Assembly (NCBI RefSeq): GCF_003336205.1
Contig: NZ_QPIE01000004.1
Coordinates: forward strand, 1-64,000
Reading direction: 5' to 3'
Length of the DNA stretch: 64,000 nucleotides
From: Chryseobacterium lacus
Lineage (GTDB): Bacteria; Bacteroidota; Bacteroidia; Flavobacteriales; Weeksellaceae
The translations under genes were made by a program, and so were the position numbers. Position 1 is the stretch's first letter. Each line of letters begins with the position of its first letter. Shown in pieces: positions 43,289 to 53,280 of this stretch. Below the pieces are notes generated by a model. That model did not search any database, had not been told where the DNA came from, and saw only the letters and a list, made by a program, of their open reading frames with translations.

Positions 43289-44764
43289 TTAATACGATTT
43301 TGCGAAAATAACCCGCTTTGAAGAGGGCTTTCCTGAGATCAGAGATACGCCGTTCTCTGTTTCAGCGTCCAGCGGAATGCAGCGAATGGTGGCTTTCGTT
43401 TCTTCTTTTATCTGTTCTTCTTCTTCCTCGGTTCCGTCCCAATGTGCGGAAATAAATCCTCCTTTTTCTTCCAGTACTTTTTTAAATTCATCGTAAGAAT
43501 CCACTTTGGTTATATTACTGTCGCGGAAGTTTAGGGCCTTCAAATAAATTTCCTGCTGTATTTTTTGGAGCAATTCTTCGATGTAATTTTCAATTCCTTC
43601 CAGAGGTTGTACTTCTTTGGTGAGGGTATCTCGTCGGGCTACTTCTACTGTTTTATTTTCTAAATCGCGGGCACCCAAAGCGATTCTCACCGGCACACCT
43701 TTTAGTTCATATTCAGCAAATTTCCATCCGGGCTTGTTCTGGTTGTCATTATCGTATTTTACAGAAATTCCTTTCGCTTTAAGCTTATTTTGAATTTCAA
43801 AAGCCACTTCATCCACCTGACGAAGTTGATCTTCTCCTTTAAAAATAGGCACAATCACTACCTGAAAAGGAGCGAGAGTAGGAGGGAGTACCAATCCGTG
43901 ATCATCGGAATGCGCCATGATTAACGCTCCCATCAGTCGGGTAGAAACTCCCCAGGATGTCGCCCAGGCGTATTCCATTTCACCTTCCTTATTGGTGAAT
44001 TTTACATCGAAAGCTTCAGCGAAATTCTGTCCTAGAAAATGTGAGGTTCCGGCTTGTAATGCTTTTCCGTCCTGCATCATCGCTTCGATACAATACGTTT
44101 CTACAGCACCGGCAAACCGTTCTGATGGCGATTTAATTCCTTTAATTACCGGCATCGCCATGAAGTTTTCAGCAAATTCTGCATACACTTCCAGCATTTT
44201 TTCGGTCTCTTCTATCGCTTCTTCCTTGGTGCTATGCGCAGTATGTCCTTCCTGCCACAAAAATTCTGTTGTTCTCAGAAAAAGGCGTGTTCTCATTTCC
44301 CAGCGTACTACATTGGCCCATTGGTTAATGAGAATCGGAAGATCGCGGTAGGACTGAATCCAGTTTTTATACGTACTCCAAATAATGGCTTCAGAAGTAG
44401 GGCGTACGATGAGTTCTTCTTCAAGTTTGGCATCAGGGTCTACAATCAGTTTCTGTGGATTATTTGGATCCGTTTTCAGCCTGTAATGTGTGACAACTGC
44501 ACATTCTTTGGCAAATCCTTCTGCATTTTTTTCCTCGGCCTCAAAAAGACTTTTCGGTACGAAGAGCGGAAAATAGGCATTCTGGTGTCCGGTCTCCTTG
44601 AATTTTCTATCCAATTCATCTTTCATCTTTTCCCAAATTGCAAATCCGTACGGTTTTATTACCATGCATCCCCGAACCCGTGAGTTTTCTGCTAAATCAG
44701 CCTTTACCACAAGTTCATTGTACCATTTGCTGTAATCTTCTTTTCTTGAAGTTAATTTTGCCAT
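43289..44764 (-). CDS. proS: Prolyl-tRNA synthetase, archaeal/eukaryotic type
   Basis: A 491-residue class II synthetase that charges tRNA-Pro. It is the short type 3 enzyme without the INS editing domain. It starts [21 protein letters not shown] (quoted from residue ~6), motif 1 near [16 protein letters not shown], motif 2 [23 protein letters not shown] (only partly: [17 protein letters not shown], ~155), motif 3 [19 protein letters not shown] near 275, an anticodon domain ([12 protein letters not shown] onward) and a C-terminal zinc-like domain closing with RVIFAKSY. This type is normal in Bacteroidota. Confidence 0.96.
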   Translation of the reverse strand: MAKLTSRKEDYSKWYNELVVKADLAENSRVRGCMVIKPYGFAIWEKMKDELDRKFKETGHQNAYFPLFVPKSLFEAEEKNAEGFAKECAVVTHYRLKTDPNNPQKLIVDPDAKLEEELIVRPTSEAIIWSTYKNWIQSYRDLPILINQWANVVRWEMRTRLFLRTTEFLWQEGHTAHSTKEEAIEETEKMLEVYAEFAENFMAMPVIKGIKSPSERFAGAVETYCIEAMMQDGKALQAGTSHFLGQNFAEAFDVKFTNKEGEMEYAWATSWGVSTRLMGALIMAHSDDHGLVLPPTLAPFQVVIVPIFKGEDQLRQVDEVAFEIQNKLKAKGISVKYDNDNQNKPGWKFAEYELKGVPVRIALGARDLENKTVEVARRDTLTKEVQPLEGIENYIEELLQKIQQEIYLKALNFRDSNITKVDSYDEFKKVLEEKGGFISAHWDGTEEEEEQIKEETKATIRCIPLDAETENGVSLISGKPSSKRVIFAKSY

Positions 44765-44921
44765 TCCTTTTATTTCAATTTTTTGTATTTATTTTTAACT
44801 TTTAGTTAAGCCAGACATCTAAAATAAAAATGTATATTTACGTGAAATTTTCCCATAAATAATGGTATCATTTCTGTTTAAACCTGTACAAAGATATTTA
44901 AAATTAAATTTTCAGATTATT

Positions 44922-45890
44922 ATGAAAAAGAATATATTAAAAAAATTATCTGAAGGGCTGAAATCCAGTATGATTCTCGCTGTTTCAGGCAGTTTGATCC
45001 TCATTTCCTGCGGTGTTCAGGTTGGCGGTTATACTGAAACCGATGGTGTGTATTACGACCCGGAGAAGGATACGCTTCCTGAAGGTGTTATTACCAACAA
45101 TACCGGAAATACTGTAGGTGATTATTACGATTACGATAATACTGCTTACATTGAAAATGTACGATCCAGAGACTGGATTGATAACAGCAAATATTGGGAT
45201 GAAGGCAGCAGCACCGATTGGGGCTCTTACGCTGGATCGGAAACTAATTATTACAGCGATTCATGGAACTACGGCTGGTCTCCTTGGGGATATTACAGTC
45301 CTTGGGGATACAATCCTTATTGGGGCAGCGGATGGCATTTTGGTTTTTCGTGGGGTTGGGGATCTTCTTGGTATAATCCCTATTGGGGATATCCGTACTA
45401 TGGATTTGGATATTCTCCTTATTATTGGGGCGGTTTTAACCCGTACTGGGGCTGGAATTCCCCGTATTATTACGGGTACGGACCATCTTATCCTTACATG
45501 AGAAGTGGTGCCAATGGAAGACTATACAACTCTTATCAGCATCCGCAAGGCAATTCACTAAGGACAAACAGTTACAACGGATTCCGGAACGACCGCATCA
45601 GATCAATGCAGAATCAAAGTATTAGAAATACCAATACACGTCAACCTTCTGCGACCGGAATTCGTAATCCAAATATAAGAACCCAGCCGAACAGCAGCGT
45701 TACCCCTCGCCAGCAAACGACGCCAAGGTACAATACGCCGACTTCACCAAGACAACCTACTTATCAGCAACCACAGCGGTCGCAGCCTAATATCCGATCC
45801 AATGACAGCGGAGGTTTCCGTTCCGGGAGTTCTTCGGGCGGAGTCCGTTCCAGCGGTTCAAGTACACGTTCAGGAGGGTTCAGAAGATAA
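44922..45890 (+). CDS. Tyr/Trp/Gly-rich lipoprotein of unknown function
   Basis: A 322-residue lipoprotein: a signal with lipobox LILISC (Cys at residue ~30), an acidic stretch ending in GDYYDYDN, a striking aromatic block (about 100-190) built of repeated WGY, YSPWGY and NPYWG units, then an Arg/Asn/Gln/Pro-rich low-complexity tail ending in Ser/Gly/Arg repeats. It has no enzyme motif. The composition suggests a surface or periplasmic structural protein. The start at 44922 is the first ATG ahead of the signal. It lies 19 nt upstream of the FadL-type porin, so the two are probably co-expressed. Confidence 0.75.
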   Translation: MKKNILKKLSEGLKSSMILAVSGSLILISCGVQVGGYTETDGVYYDPEKDTLPEGVITNNTGNTVGDYYDYDNTAYIENVRSRDWIDNSKYWDEGSSTDWGSYAGSETNYYSDSWNYGWSPWGYYSPWGYNPYWGSGWHFGFSWGWGSSWYNPYWGYPYYGFGYSPYYWGGFNPYWGWNSPYYYGYGPSYPYMRSGANGRLYNSYQHPQGNSLRTNSYNGFRNDRIRSMQNQSIRNTNTRQPSATGIRNPNIRTQPNSSVTPRQQTTPRYNTPTSPRQPTYQQPQRSQPNIRSNDSGGFRSGSSSGGVRSSGSSTRSGGFRR

Positions 45891-45909
45891 AAATGTAAAT
45901 ATTTAGAAT

Positions 45910-47316
45910 ATGATTAAAAAATCTTTAGCTGTATTAAGCATTTCCGCAGCATTCTATATTCAGGCTCAGGATGTGTCAAATGTTAGAAATACACTCGGAG
46001 TATATTCAGGAAGCACAAATGAAGGCACTGCAAAATTCAATGCGATGGCAGGAGCTACAGGGGCTTTGGGGGGCGATGCCACTTCTTTGTTCAATAACCC
46101 CGCTGGATTAGGCGTTGCGATTAGCAGCGAAATCACCGGTACACTTTTGCTCAGCAATTATACCAACAAAAGCTCCTTATATGGAAACAGCGCAAGCTAT
46201 TCCAATTCCAATTTTAATATAGGAAATGTAGGGGGTGTCGCCACTTTTCAGTTGCTGACAGAAACGCCGTGGAAATTTGTAAATCTTGGATTCAACTATT
46301 CGGGAGAATCTTTAGATGACTATATTGAAACACCTGGGTTGAATACCATTCAGTTTGGAAACGCTATTAATAATTTGGAACTCAACCGACATGCTTACGA
46401 CAGGCGAGGACTGAAATCCAAAATGAACATTGGTGTAGGTGCCAATTACGATAATAATATTTATTTTGGTGCAGGACTTAATTTTCATACCGTTGAGTTG
46501 GATCAGTTTGACACAGCAGAATTTAAAGTTAGTGATATCGCAACCAATAAAGTATTCTTTGAACAGTTTGCCAAACAATACACTCCTTTTTCAGAAAAAG
46601 CTTCAGGATTTTCAATGTCTTTAGGTGCATTGGGTAAACTTCCGGGAGGTTTCCGATGGGGAGCTGCTTTGGAAACGCCCACTTGGTGGCATATAGAAAG
46701 GGTATTCAATTATTATGAAATCAATGGAAGCGATGGGGTGGCAGCAGAAAACCGTAATCTTCGGACACCTTTGAAAGCTACTTTGAGCGCTGGGTATGTG
46801 GCCAGTAAGAATTTCTCAATGAATATTGATTATACCATTGGAATCACCAAACCGCATTATAAAGTTCGCGGAGCAGCAGAAACAGAAATGAACGATTTTT
46901 TCTCGGATCACGCCAATAATGTTTCCGAAATAAAAGCAGGGGCGGAGTACAGGATTAAGGATTTTAGGATACGTGGCGGTTATGCTTTCGCTTCCAATCC
47001 TGTTTCACCGGTTTCTATGAATACTTATCGCCAGGATGGCAGCGATGCTTTGGCGACATACAACAATCTATTTGCATCCAGCAGAAATACCGTAGGTTTG
47101 GGTATTGGTTATAATTTCAAGTCTTTCTATGTGGATGCCGCTTATCAGCACAGTAACACGAAGTACAACAGTCCGTTTCTTTTCGGATATAATGATGGAA
47201 ATATCAATTCATCCTATTATTCAGCCAATTCTTTTGTAGACAGTGAATCTTCAGCTGTAGCCGATGTTCAGAACAAAAGGAATAACTTCTCAGTTACTTT
47301 TGGATGGAAATTTTAA
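45910..47316 (+). CDS. FadL/OmpP1/TodX-type outer-membrane protein
   Basis: A 468-residue outer-membrane beta-barrel with a signal peptide ending near AFYIQAQD (residue ~20). The N-terminal hatch shows RNTLGVYSGSTNEGTAKFNAMAGA (quoted in part: GTAKFNAMAGATGALGGD and SLFNNPAGLG, residues ~38-68), the family's hallmark. Alternating hydrophobic strands follow, ending in VTFGWKF with terminal Phe. FadL-like proteins take up hydrophobic compounds. It probably forms one unit with the aromatic-rich lipoprotein upstream. Confidence 0.9.
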   Translation: MIKKSLAVLSISAAFYIQAQDVSNVRNTLGVYSGSTNEGTAKFNAMAGATGALGGDATSLFNNPAGLGVAISSEITGTLLLSNYTNKSSLYGNSASYSNSNFNIGNVGGVATFQLLTETPWKFVNLGFNYSGESLDDYIETPGLNTIQFGNAINNLELNRHAYDRRGLKSKMNIGVGANYDNNIYFGAGLNFHTVELDQFDTAEFKVSDIATNKVFFEQFAKQYTPFSEKASGFSMSLGALGKLPGGFRWGAALETPTWWHIERVFNYYEINGSDGVAAENRNLRTPLKATLSAGYVASKNFSMNIDYTIGITKPHYKVRGAAETEMNDFFSDHANNVSEIKAGAEYRIKDFRIRGGYAFASNPVSPVSMNTYRQDGSDALATYNNLFASSRNTVGLGIGYNFKSFYVDAAYQHSNTKYNSPFLFGYNDGNINSSYYSANSFVDSESSAVADVQNKRNNFSVTFGWKF

Positions 47317-47346
47317 TGTAGAATAATTAATTTTATAAAATTCAAG

Positions 47347-47370
47347 CTCCGGTTCTTCCGGAGTTTTTTT
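47347..47370. terminator. Terminator between the convergent porin and ZIP genes
   Basis: Perfect stem CTCCGG/CCGGAG with a 5-nt loop and seven T rightward; it lies 30 nt after the porin stop. Confidence 0.85.
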
Positions 47371-48058
47371 AATGCTGGTGAAAAAGATGGGCTACCATAG
47401 CCGCCGCAATTCCCAAAATCACTAAGCCGATTTTACCCCAATCGATATTATGGTTTTTGTTGCTTTCAAAAATAATGACGGAAGAAATATGAAGGAAAAT
47501 TCCGCCTACCAAAGCCAGAGCATACGGCTGATAAGAAAGATCCATATAATTTCCTGCCAACATTCCGAAAGGCGAAGCCAGTGCAAATAGAATGATAATC
47601 AGCCATGAAGAAGCAGAAAATTTCTTGTTGCGAAACAGAAAAGCACCCAGGATAAAAGATATAGGAAGATTGTGCACCAGAATTCCCTGAAGGTAAGAGG
47701 AGAATACTTCAGTTTCATCTGCCAACGGAATTCCCTCGATAAAAGCATGAATAAACATTCCGATAATAAGCGCCAAGGGCAAAATATCCTTTTCCGAATG
47801 GTGATGAAAATGGCCATGTTCAAACCCTTTGGTCATATTTTCCAAAAGCATCTGAAGCAATACACCTCCGATGACCCACATTCCGATATGGCTGTCACCC
47901 GAATGATAAATCATCGGAAAAATTTCGTTTAAACAAACGGTAATCAAAAAACCAGCACTCAGGATTAAAAGATTCTTCGCGAATTTCTGTCTGTTGCCAA
48001 AGAATTTCCCGAACATGACTCCGATGAGTACGCTTAAAATCAGTAGAATGGCAATCAT
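47369..48058 (-). CDS. ZIP family metal transporter
   Basis: A 229-residue, eight-helix membrane protein. Characteristic are the His-rich cytoplasmic loop FEHGHFHHHSEKD near residue 85, GMFIHAFIEGIPLA in helix 4 with the metal-binding His and Glu (~101-114), HNLPISFILGAF in helix 5 and GGIFLHISSVIIFE near 190. The family imports Zn or similar divalent metals. The ATG at 48058 shares its first A with the last base of the upstream methyltransferase stop (TGATG), so the pair is translationally coupled. Confidence 0.92.
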   Translation of the reverse strand: MIAILLILSVLIGVMFGKFFGNRQKFAKNLLILSAGFLITVCLNEIFPMIYHSGDSHIGMWVIGGVLLQMLLENMTKGFEHGHFHHHSEKDILPLALIIGMFIHAFIEGIPLADETEVFSSYLQGILVHNLPISFILGAFLFRNKKFSASSWLIIILFALASPFGMLAGNYMDLSYQPYALALVGGIFLHISSVIIFESNKNHNIDWGKIGLVILGIAAAMVAHLFHQH

Positions 48059-48795
48059 CAGCTTTGCTTTTTGAAAACATTGATACATCTGGGCGAACTT
48101 TCCTGTTCAAATGCTGCCAGATGATAATCTCCATAAATTTTTACATGTTCAAAACCGCATTGTTCTGCCAGTTCCTTTATTTCGGCCGCAGTGTGCAGCT
48201 TCACTTTTTCGAAAAAATGAAAGTCTTCTCCCTTATCAGTAAACCGAATATCTTTGATCACATGTTGGTTCTCAATCCGCTTGCTGATATGGAATTCAAT
48301 ATTTTCTTTCACGGTAATGCTCTCTGGAAACAAGGTGTTTTTCACAAATTTTTCATTCAGAAAATCCAGAACAAAAATTCCTTTCTCTTTCAGAATATCG
48401 GATACTGATTCAAAAACTTTTCTGTCATCGTTAGGGTCATCAAAATAACCAAAACTTGTGAATAGATTGAAAACCGCATCTACAGGTGCTCCTTGTATAG
48501 GATTTCTCATATCATGAACACCAAATTTCAGCGAAGGCCTTTCTGATTTTTCAAATGCTTTATTATGTAAAATACTTTCTTCAGACAAATCCAATCCCAA
48601 AACGCTGTAGCCTAGGGAATTAAGAAATAAAGAATGACGGCCTTTTCCGCAAGCCAAATCAATAATATGAGCGTTTTTTTTCAAAGCAAGATCTTTCACC
48701 AAAAGTGAAATGAAATGCTCAGCTTCCGCAAAATCCCTGTCCTTGTAGAGAATATGATAATAAGAGGTATTGAACCACGTTTCGAACCATGCCAT
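48058..48795 (-). CDS. Class I SAM-dependent methyltransferase
   Basis: A 245-residue methyltransferase. HIIDLACGKGRHSLFLNSLG near residue 39 holds the SAM-binding loop, followed by VLGLDLSEESI and AVFNLFTSFGYFDDPND near 107. The C-terminal region (about 140-245) resembles Methyltransf_25-type small-molecule enzymes. The substrate is unknown. A -7 box lies 4 nt before the ATG, and the ZIP gene is coupled at the stop (TGATG). Confidence 0.88.
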   Translation of the reverse strand: MAWFETWFNTSYYHILYKDRDFAEAEHFISLLVKDLALKKNAHIIDLACGKGRHSLFLNSLGYSVLGLDLSEESILHNKAFEKSERPSLKFGVHDMRNPIQGAPVDAVFNLFTSFGYFDDPNDDRKVFESVSDILKEKGIFVLDFLNEKFVKNTLFPESITVKENIEFHISKRIENQHVIKDIRFTDKGEDFHFFEKVKLHTAAEIKELAEQCGFEHVKIYGDYHLAAFEQESSPRCINVFKKQS

Positions 48796-48799
48796 TGTG

Positions 48800-48807
48800 C
48801 AAAATTA
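48800..48807 (-). promoter_or_regulatory. -7 box TAATTTTG of the methyltransferase-ZIP pair
   Basis: Exact TAnnTTTG match on the minus strand, 4 nt from the ATG at 48795. Confidence 0.55.
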
Positions 48808-48809
48808 AT

Positions 48810-48817
48810 TAAATTTG
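48810..48817 (+). promoter_or_regulatory. -7 box TAAATTTG of the THUMP methyltransferase
   Basis: Exact TAnnTTTG match 4 nt from the ATG at 48822, back-to-back with the promoter of the divergent gene in a 26-bp gap. Confidence 0.55.
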
Positions 48818-48821
48818 CGGG

Positions 48822-49979
48822 ATGAACACCGATAATCTCAATATACAGATAAAAACTTTCTTCGGCTTGGAACCTGTTTTGGCAGAAGAAATCCAAAAGC
48901 TTGGAGGCAAAAACGTGGAAATAAAAACCCGCGCTGTCAATTGCGAAGGGGATTTGGGGTTTCTGTACAAGATCAATTATTCCGCAAGAACTGCCGTGAA
49001 GATTCTGGTGCCCGTTTATGAATTTACAGCATTTAACGAGCAGAAATTTTATGACCGGTTGTTGAGATTCGGTTGGGATCAATACATAAATGTTAATCAG
49101 TCTTTCGCGATAGATGCCACGGTACACTCAGAGCGGTTTACCCATTCTCAGTTTATGACGCTGAAAATGAAAGATGCTATTGCTGATTTTTTCCGGGATA
49201 AATACGGAAAACGCCCTAACGTGGATCCAAAGAACCCTGATATTAAATTCAATCTTCATATCGACCGCAATTTTGTTACTATTTCTTTAGATTCATCGGG
49301 AGATCCTTTGTTCAAGCGCGGTTATAGGAAAGAGCAGGGCGAAGCACCGATTAATGAAGTGCTGGCTGCTGGAATGCTTCATCTTGCAGGCTGGGACGGA
49401 AAAGGAAATTTTCTGGACCCGATGTGTGGCAGCGGAACAATTCTTATAGAAGCAGCAATGATAGCAATGGAACTTCCGGCGCAGATTTTCAGGAAAAAAT
49501 TTGCCTTTCAGAACTGGAGCAATTACGACGAAGATCTGTTTCAGAAAATAAAAGAATTCCGTATCAACCGAGTGAAGGAATTTACCGGAAAAATTGTAGG
49601 TTATGATATCGATGCAAGAATGTTGAATGCTGCCCGAATCAACATCGAAGCCGCGGAGATGGAAGAAGTGATAGAAGTAAAAAAACAGAATTTCTTTGAA
49701 AGTAAAAAAGAACATTTCCCGTTGCTCATCGTTTTTAATCCGCCTTATGATGAGAGAATTAGCATTGATGATGATGATTTCTACAAGAAAATCGGCGATA
49801 CTTTCAAGACGCATTATCCCAATACTTTAGCTTGGCTCATTTCCTCAGATTTGGAAGCGGTGAAGAAAATCGGTTTGAGGCCTTCCAGAAAAATAAAACT
49901 CTACAACGGAAAACTGGAAACGAGATTTCTGCAATATGAGATGTATGAGGGAAGCAAGAAAAGTAAATTTGAAAAGTAA
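48822..49979 (+). CDS. THUMP-domain RNA methyltransferase (RlmL-like)
   Basis: A 385-residue enzyme of the family that methylates 23S rRNA (m2G2445 in E. coli RlmL). The N-terminal ferredoxin-like and THUMP region (residues ~5-160) starts KTFFGLEPVLAEEIQKLGG. The methyltransferase part has FLDPMCGSGTILIEAAMIAM near 200 (SAM-binding) and VFNPPYDERI near 303 (catalytic NPPY). It is a single-domain version without the RlmK half. Located next to a glycosyltransferase gene on the same strand (31-nt gap). Confidence 0.92.
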   Translation: MNTDNLNIQIKTFFGLEPVLAEEIQKLGGKNVEIKTRAVNCEGDLGFLYKINYSARTAVKILVPVYEFTAFNEQKFYDRLLRFGWDQYINVNQSFAIDATVHSERFTHSQFMTLKMKDAIADFFRDKYGKRPNVDPKNPDIKFNLHIDRNFVTISLDSSGDPLFKRGYRKEQGEAPINEVLAAGMLHLAGWDGKGNFLDPMCGSGTILIEAAMIAMELPAQIFRKKFAFQNWSNYDEDLFQKIKEFRINRVKEFTGKIVGYDIDARMLNAARINIEAAEMEEVIEVKKQNFFESKKEHFPLLIVFNPPYDERISIDDDDFYKKIGDTFKTHYPNTLAWLISSDLEAVKKIGLRPSRKIKLYNGKLETRFLQYEMYEGSKKSKFEK

Positions 49980-50010
49980 TCGCTAATTGTTACATTTTTA
50001 ATTAGTTATA

Positions 50011-51012
50011 TTGAATACCATTTCCATCATTATCGCTATTTATAACCGGAAAGATGAACTTTTCGAACTGTTGAACTCCCTTACCCGGCAAACTGACAAA
50101 GCGTTTGAAATTATTGTTGTGGATGATGGTTCCAGGATAAATCTGCGACCTACTGTTGAGCTTTTCAACGAAAGTTTAAACATCCAGTTCTTCAGGAAAG
50201 AAAATTCCGGGCCCGGATTATCCAGAAATTATGGTGCGAGAAGGGCAAAAAATGACTGGCTAGTTTTCGTGGATTCGGATGTGATTGTGGAAACGGATTA
50301 CATCGCCAATATCAAAAAAAATATTTCCGAAATTCCTTGTGATGCCTTTGGAGGCGCAGATAAAGCACACCGTGGATTCAATCTGATGCAAAAAGCAATT
50401 TCGTACGCCATGACTTCGGTATTTACCACCGGCGGAGTTCGGGGGAGTAAAAAATCGGTGACGAAATTTCAGCCGAGAAGTTTCAATATGGGTGTCAGGA
50501 AATCTGCTTTCGAAACCGTAGGTGGTTTTTCGGAGATGAGAATAGGAGAGGATCCTGATCTTTCCATGACGCTTTGGGAAAAGGGGTTCCGCACCGCTTT
50601 TTTTGATGACATCGGCGTGTATCACAAACGAAGAACAGACTTTGGAAAATTCTCCAGGCAGGTGTATCAGTTTGGTTGTGCAAGGCCTATACTCAATCAG
50701 CGGCATCCGAAATATGTGAAACTTTCTTTCATGTTTCCTTCCCTTTTTCTCATCGGTTTTGTTCTGGGATTTATAGAATATTTATTGCTGCAAAAAGGTT
50801 TGGTTCTGATGCTGTACGGAATCTACACCTGGGTGGTTCTATTTCATGCATTATGGAAAACGCGCAACATCAGTATCGCCGGAATGTCGGTAATAGCGGC
50901 CTATATTCAGTTATTTTCCTACGGATATGGTTTTCTGAAATCCTGGTTTCTGTTGAATATTCTCAAAATGAAACCCGAAGAGGCGTTTCCACACCATTTT
51001 CACCGTTCGTAA
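50011..51012 (+). CDS. Family 2 glycosyltransferase
   Basis: A 333-residue GT-A glycosyltransferase. ISIIIAIYNRKDELFELLNS at the N terminus binds the sugar nucleotide; LVFVDSDVIVE near residue 88 holds the DxD; EDPDLSMTLWEKG near 180 carries the acidic catalytic region. Two or three C-terminal membrane helices (about 245-315) anchor it. It starts with TTG at 50011; no ATG or GTG lies before the catalytic fold. Acceptor unknown; envelope polysaccharide is likely. Confidence 0.9.
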   Translation: MNTISIIIAIYNRKDELFELLNSLTRQTDKAFEIIVVDDGSRINLRPTVELFNESLNIQFFRKENSGPGLSRNYGARRAKNDWLVFVDSDVIVETDYIANIKKNISEIPCDAFGGADKAHRGFNLMQKAISYAMTSVFTTGGVRGSKKSVTKFQPRSFNMGVRKSAFETVGGFSEMRIGEDPDLSMTLWEKGFRTAFFDDIGVYHKRRTDFGKFSRQVYQFGCARPILNQRHPKYVKLSFMFPSLFLIGFVLGFIEYLLLQKGLVLMLYGIYTWVVLFHALWKTRNISIAGMSVIAAYIQLFSYGYGFLKSWFLLNILKMKPEEAFPHHFHRS

Positions 51013-51022
51013 CTATTTGAAA

Positions 51023-52012
51023 TTACAAATTCATAAACAGTTTCGGATTCACTGGAACATTATTTCTGTGAACTTCATAATGTAAATGAGGACCCGTAGA
51101 ACGACCGCTGTTTCCTGATTTTCCAATCACCTGATGGGGAGTGACCATTTGGTTGGTTTTCACTTTTATATCCGAAAGATGCGCATATAAAGTAGCGAGC
51201 CCGTTTTCGTGGGAGACGATGACACAGTTTCCATAACCACCTTTTTGTCCGGCAAAAATGACTTTTCCCGCAGCCGTGCAAATGACGTCCGTTCCCGTAG
51301 GCACAGCGAAATCCATTCCTTTGTGAAACTGAATCTGGTCTGCTTCAACATGTTGATGAGCAGGTTTTACAGCACTGCTTTTATTTGAAACCATTACCGC
51401 AGTTTCAGGTTTAGGATCTGCCGGAGCATAAACGGGAACAATCTTTTTCACCATTTTCCCCACGCTGTCCTTTTCGTAAATTACTTTGAGTTCTTTTATT
51501 TTAAGTGGATTAGCGGATGGTTTGGCGGGAGCCGGTGTTGTTTTCGGTGAAGAAACTGAAGCCATAACCGTTCTGTAAGGAATCGGATTTTTGCGCTTTC
51601 CGAAATTAGACGAAATAGCACCCGTTGTTGGCAGTCCTAAAGGAACCTGCATGAGTTTTTGTTGGAGATCCACCAATTGCTGGCTATATCTATTGGCTTG
51701 TTTTGCGAGATAAACAGCGCTGGAAAGACTGTCTTTCTTTAGTATTTCTATTCTGTTGTGGGAGATTTTTTTTGCTTTCAGAAATGCGTTCAGATCATGA
51801 ACGGTATGATCCATTAGCAGAAGATCGTTTCTCATTTTGGCATAATCCACACTGTCTTTCTGTGTATTGATCTTCACCAAATTTATTTCATAAGTTTTAT
51901 CATCTTTTCCGAACCAGAGTTTTGTGATGAGCAAAGTTTGGGCAAATATCAGCATAACCAGACTGCTCAGAAGAAGGACTACGGCCTTCCTGTTACTTAA
52001 CAATTTTTTCAT
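51023..52012 (-). CDS. M23 family metallopeptidase (LytM domain)
   Basis: A 329-residue envelope protein: one N-terminal membrane helix (VVLLLSSLVMLIFAQTLLI), a helical periplasmic region with likely coiled coil (about 45-140), a Pro/Lys-rich linker and a C-terminal LytM domain with HKGMDFAVPTGTDV (H-x3-D zinc ligands, ~229-242), YAHLSDI and GPHLHYEVH (HxH). It is expected to cleave peptidoglycan crosslinks, with all zinc ligands present. Convergent with the glycosyltransferase gene. Confidence 0.93.
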   Translation of the reverse strand: MKKLLSNRKAVVLLLSSLVMLIFAQTLLITKLWFGKDDKTYEINLVKINTQKDSVDYAKMRNDLLLMDHTVHDLNAFLKAKKISHNRIEILKKDSLSSAVYLAKQANRYSQQLVDLQQKLMQVPLGLPTTGAISSNFGKRKNPIPYRTVMASVSSPKTTPAPAKPSANPLKIKELKVIYEKDSVGKMVKKIVPVYAPADPKPETAVMVSNKSSAVKPAHQHVEADQIQFHKGMDFAVPTGTDVICTAAGKVIFAGQKGGYGNCVIVSHENGLATLYAHLSDIKVKTNQMVTPHQVIGKSGNSGRSTGPHLHYEVHRNNVPVNPKLFMNL

Positions 52013-52183
52013 TATTCGTGCTTCTCTTCAATTTTTTCAGGACGGTAAAAATAAATAAAAAATATTTCCGCCCTTTCATTTTTTTACTTTTTAGCTCATT
52101 TAAAACGGAAAGCATTTAAAATAATTGTGTAAAAGATCTCTTTTATCATATAAGAGCTGTTAAAGAAGCGTTTAAAATTTGCC

Positions 52184-52191
52184 TATCTTTG
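52184..52191 (+). promoter_or_regulatory. -7 box TATCTTTG of the gpsA operon
   Basis: Exact TAnnTTTG match 19 nt ahead of the ATG at 52211. Confidence 0.7.
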
Positions 52192-52210
52192 CAGCATTTA
52201 CTTGATCATT

Positions 52211-53257
52211 ATGGCTGAAATAAAGGGGAAATCCGGAAGGCACAACGAAACCGGCAGAAAAAAAAAATCTGAAGTCGCGGTCGGTGTTTTGGGGAGTGGA
52301 AGTTTTGCTACAGCAATTGTTAAAATGTTGGTGGAAAACTGCAAAATGGTTCACTGGTGTGTGCGAAACGAATTTGTGAAAGGAGCCATAGAACTGCGCG
52401 GGCACAATCCTACTTATTTAACCTCTGTCAGCTTCAACCTGAAAAATCTCAAAATTACTGCAGATATTAATGAACTCGTTTCCAACTGTGATATCATCGT
52501 TCTGGCAACGCCTTCTATTTATTTGTCTGATGCAATGGACAAGCTTTCGGTGGACTATTCGGGAAAAATTTTTGTTTCTGCCATCAAAGGAATCATTCCG
52601 AAAGTGAATGATGTGGTGGCCCATTATCTGCGCGAAGAATTTGAAATTGGATTTCGAAATCAGGCGGTGATCGCAGGTCCGTGTCATGCCGAGGAAGTTG
52701 GAATGGAAAGGCTTTCCTATGTTACCATTGCCACAGTGGAGGATGAGGTTGCCAAAACGCTTCACGAGATTTTCAGTTCCTCTTTTATAAAAGTAAATTC
52801 CAGCAAAGATATTCTGGGAAACGAATATAGTGCGATTCTCAAAAATATTTATGCCATAGGAGCGGGAATTGCCAACGGATTGGGTTATGGAGACAATTTC
52901 ACCGCCGTTTTCGTTTCTAATGCAATTCGCGAAATGGAGACTTTTCTGGAAGCGATTTACGAAGCACCGCGCGATGTGAATGAAAGTGCGTATCTGGGCG
53001 ATCTTCTGGTAACTGCGTATTCTCTTTTCTCCAGAAACAGGAATCTTGGAAATCTTATCGGAAAAGGCTATACCGTGAAATCCGCCATTCAGTCCATGAA
53101 TATGGTGGCAGAAGGATACTATGCTGCCGACTCGATTTATGCTACAGCGAAAGAAAAAAATATTCGGACTCCGATTATCGATACCATTTATTCCATTTTG
53201 TATGAGGAGCAGAATGCCGAAAGCCAATACGCTAAACTAACCACTATTCTGAATTGA
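52211..53257 (+). CDS. gpsA: NAD(P)H-dependent glycerol-3-phosphate dehydrogenase
   Basis: A 348-residue cytoplasmic enzyme that makes sn-glycerol 3-phosphate for phospholipids. VGVLGSGSFATAIVKML near residue 25 is the dinucleotide fold; IKGIIPKVND, VIAGPCHAEEV (~148) and LKNIYAIGAGIANGLGYGDN with the catalytic Lys (~207) are family signatures. The first ~20 residues are a polar, Lys-rich extension. The ATG at 52211 is chosen over an upstream TTG. It heads a four-gene operon. Confidence 0.95.
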   Translation: MAEIKGKSGRHNETGRKKKSEVAVGVLGSGSFATAIVKMLVENCKMVHWCVRNEFVKGAIELRGHNPTYLTSVSFNLKNLKITADINELVSNCDIIVLATPSIYLSDAMDKLSVDYSGKIFVSAIKGIIPKVNDVVAHYLREEFEIGFRNQAVIAGPCHAEEVGMERLSYVTIATVEDEVAKTLHEIFSSSFIKVNSSKDILGNEYSAILKNIYAIGAGIANGLGYGDNFTAVFVSNAIREMETFLEAIYEAPRDVNESAYLGDLLVTAYSLFSRNRNLGNLIGKGYTVKSAIQSMNMVAEGYYAADSIYATAKEKNIRTPIIDTIYSILYEEQNAESQYAKLTTILN

Positions 53258-53280
53258 TTTTCAGAATTTGTCTTAATTTC

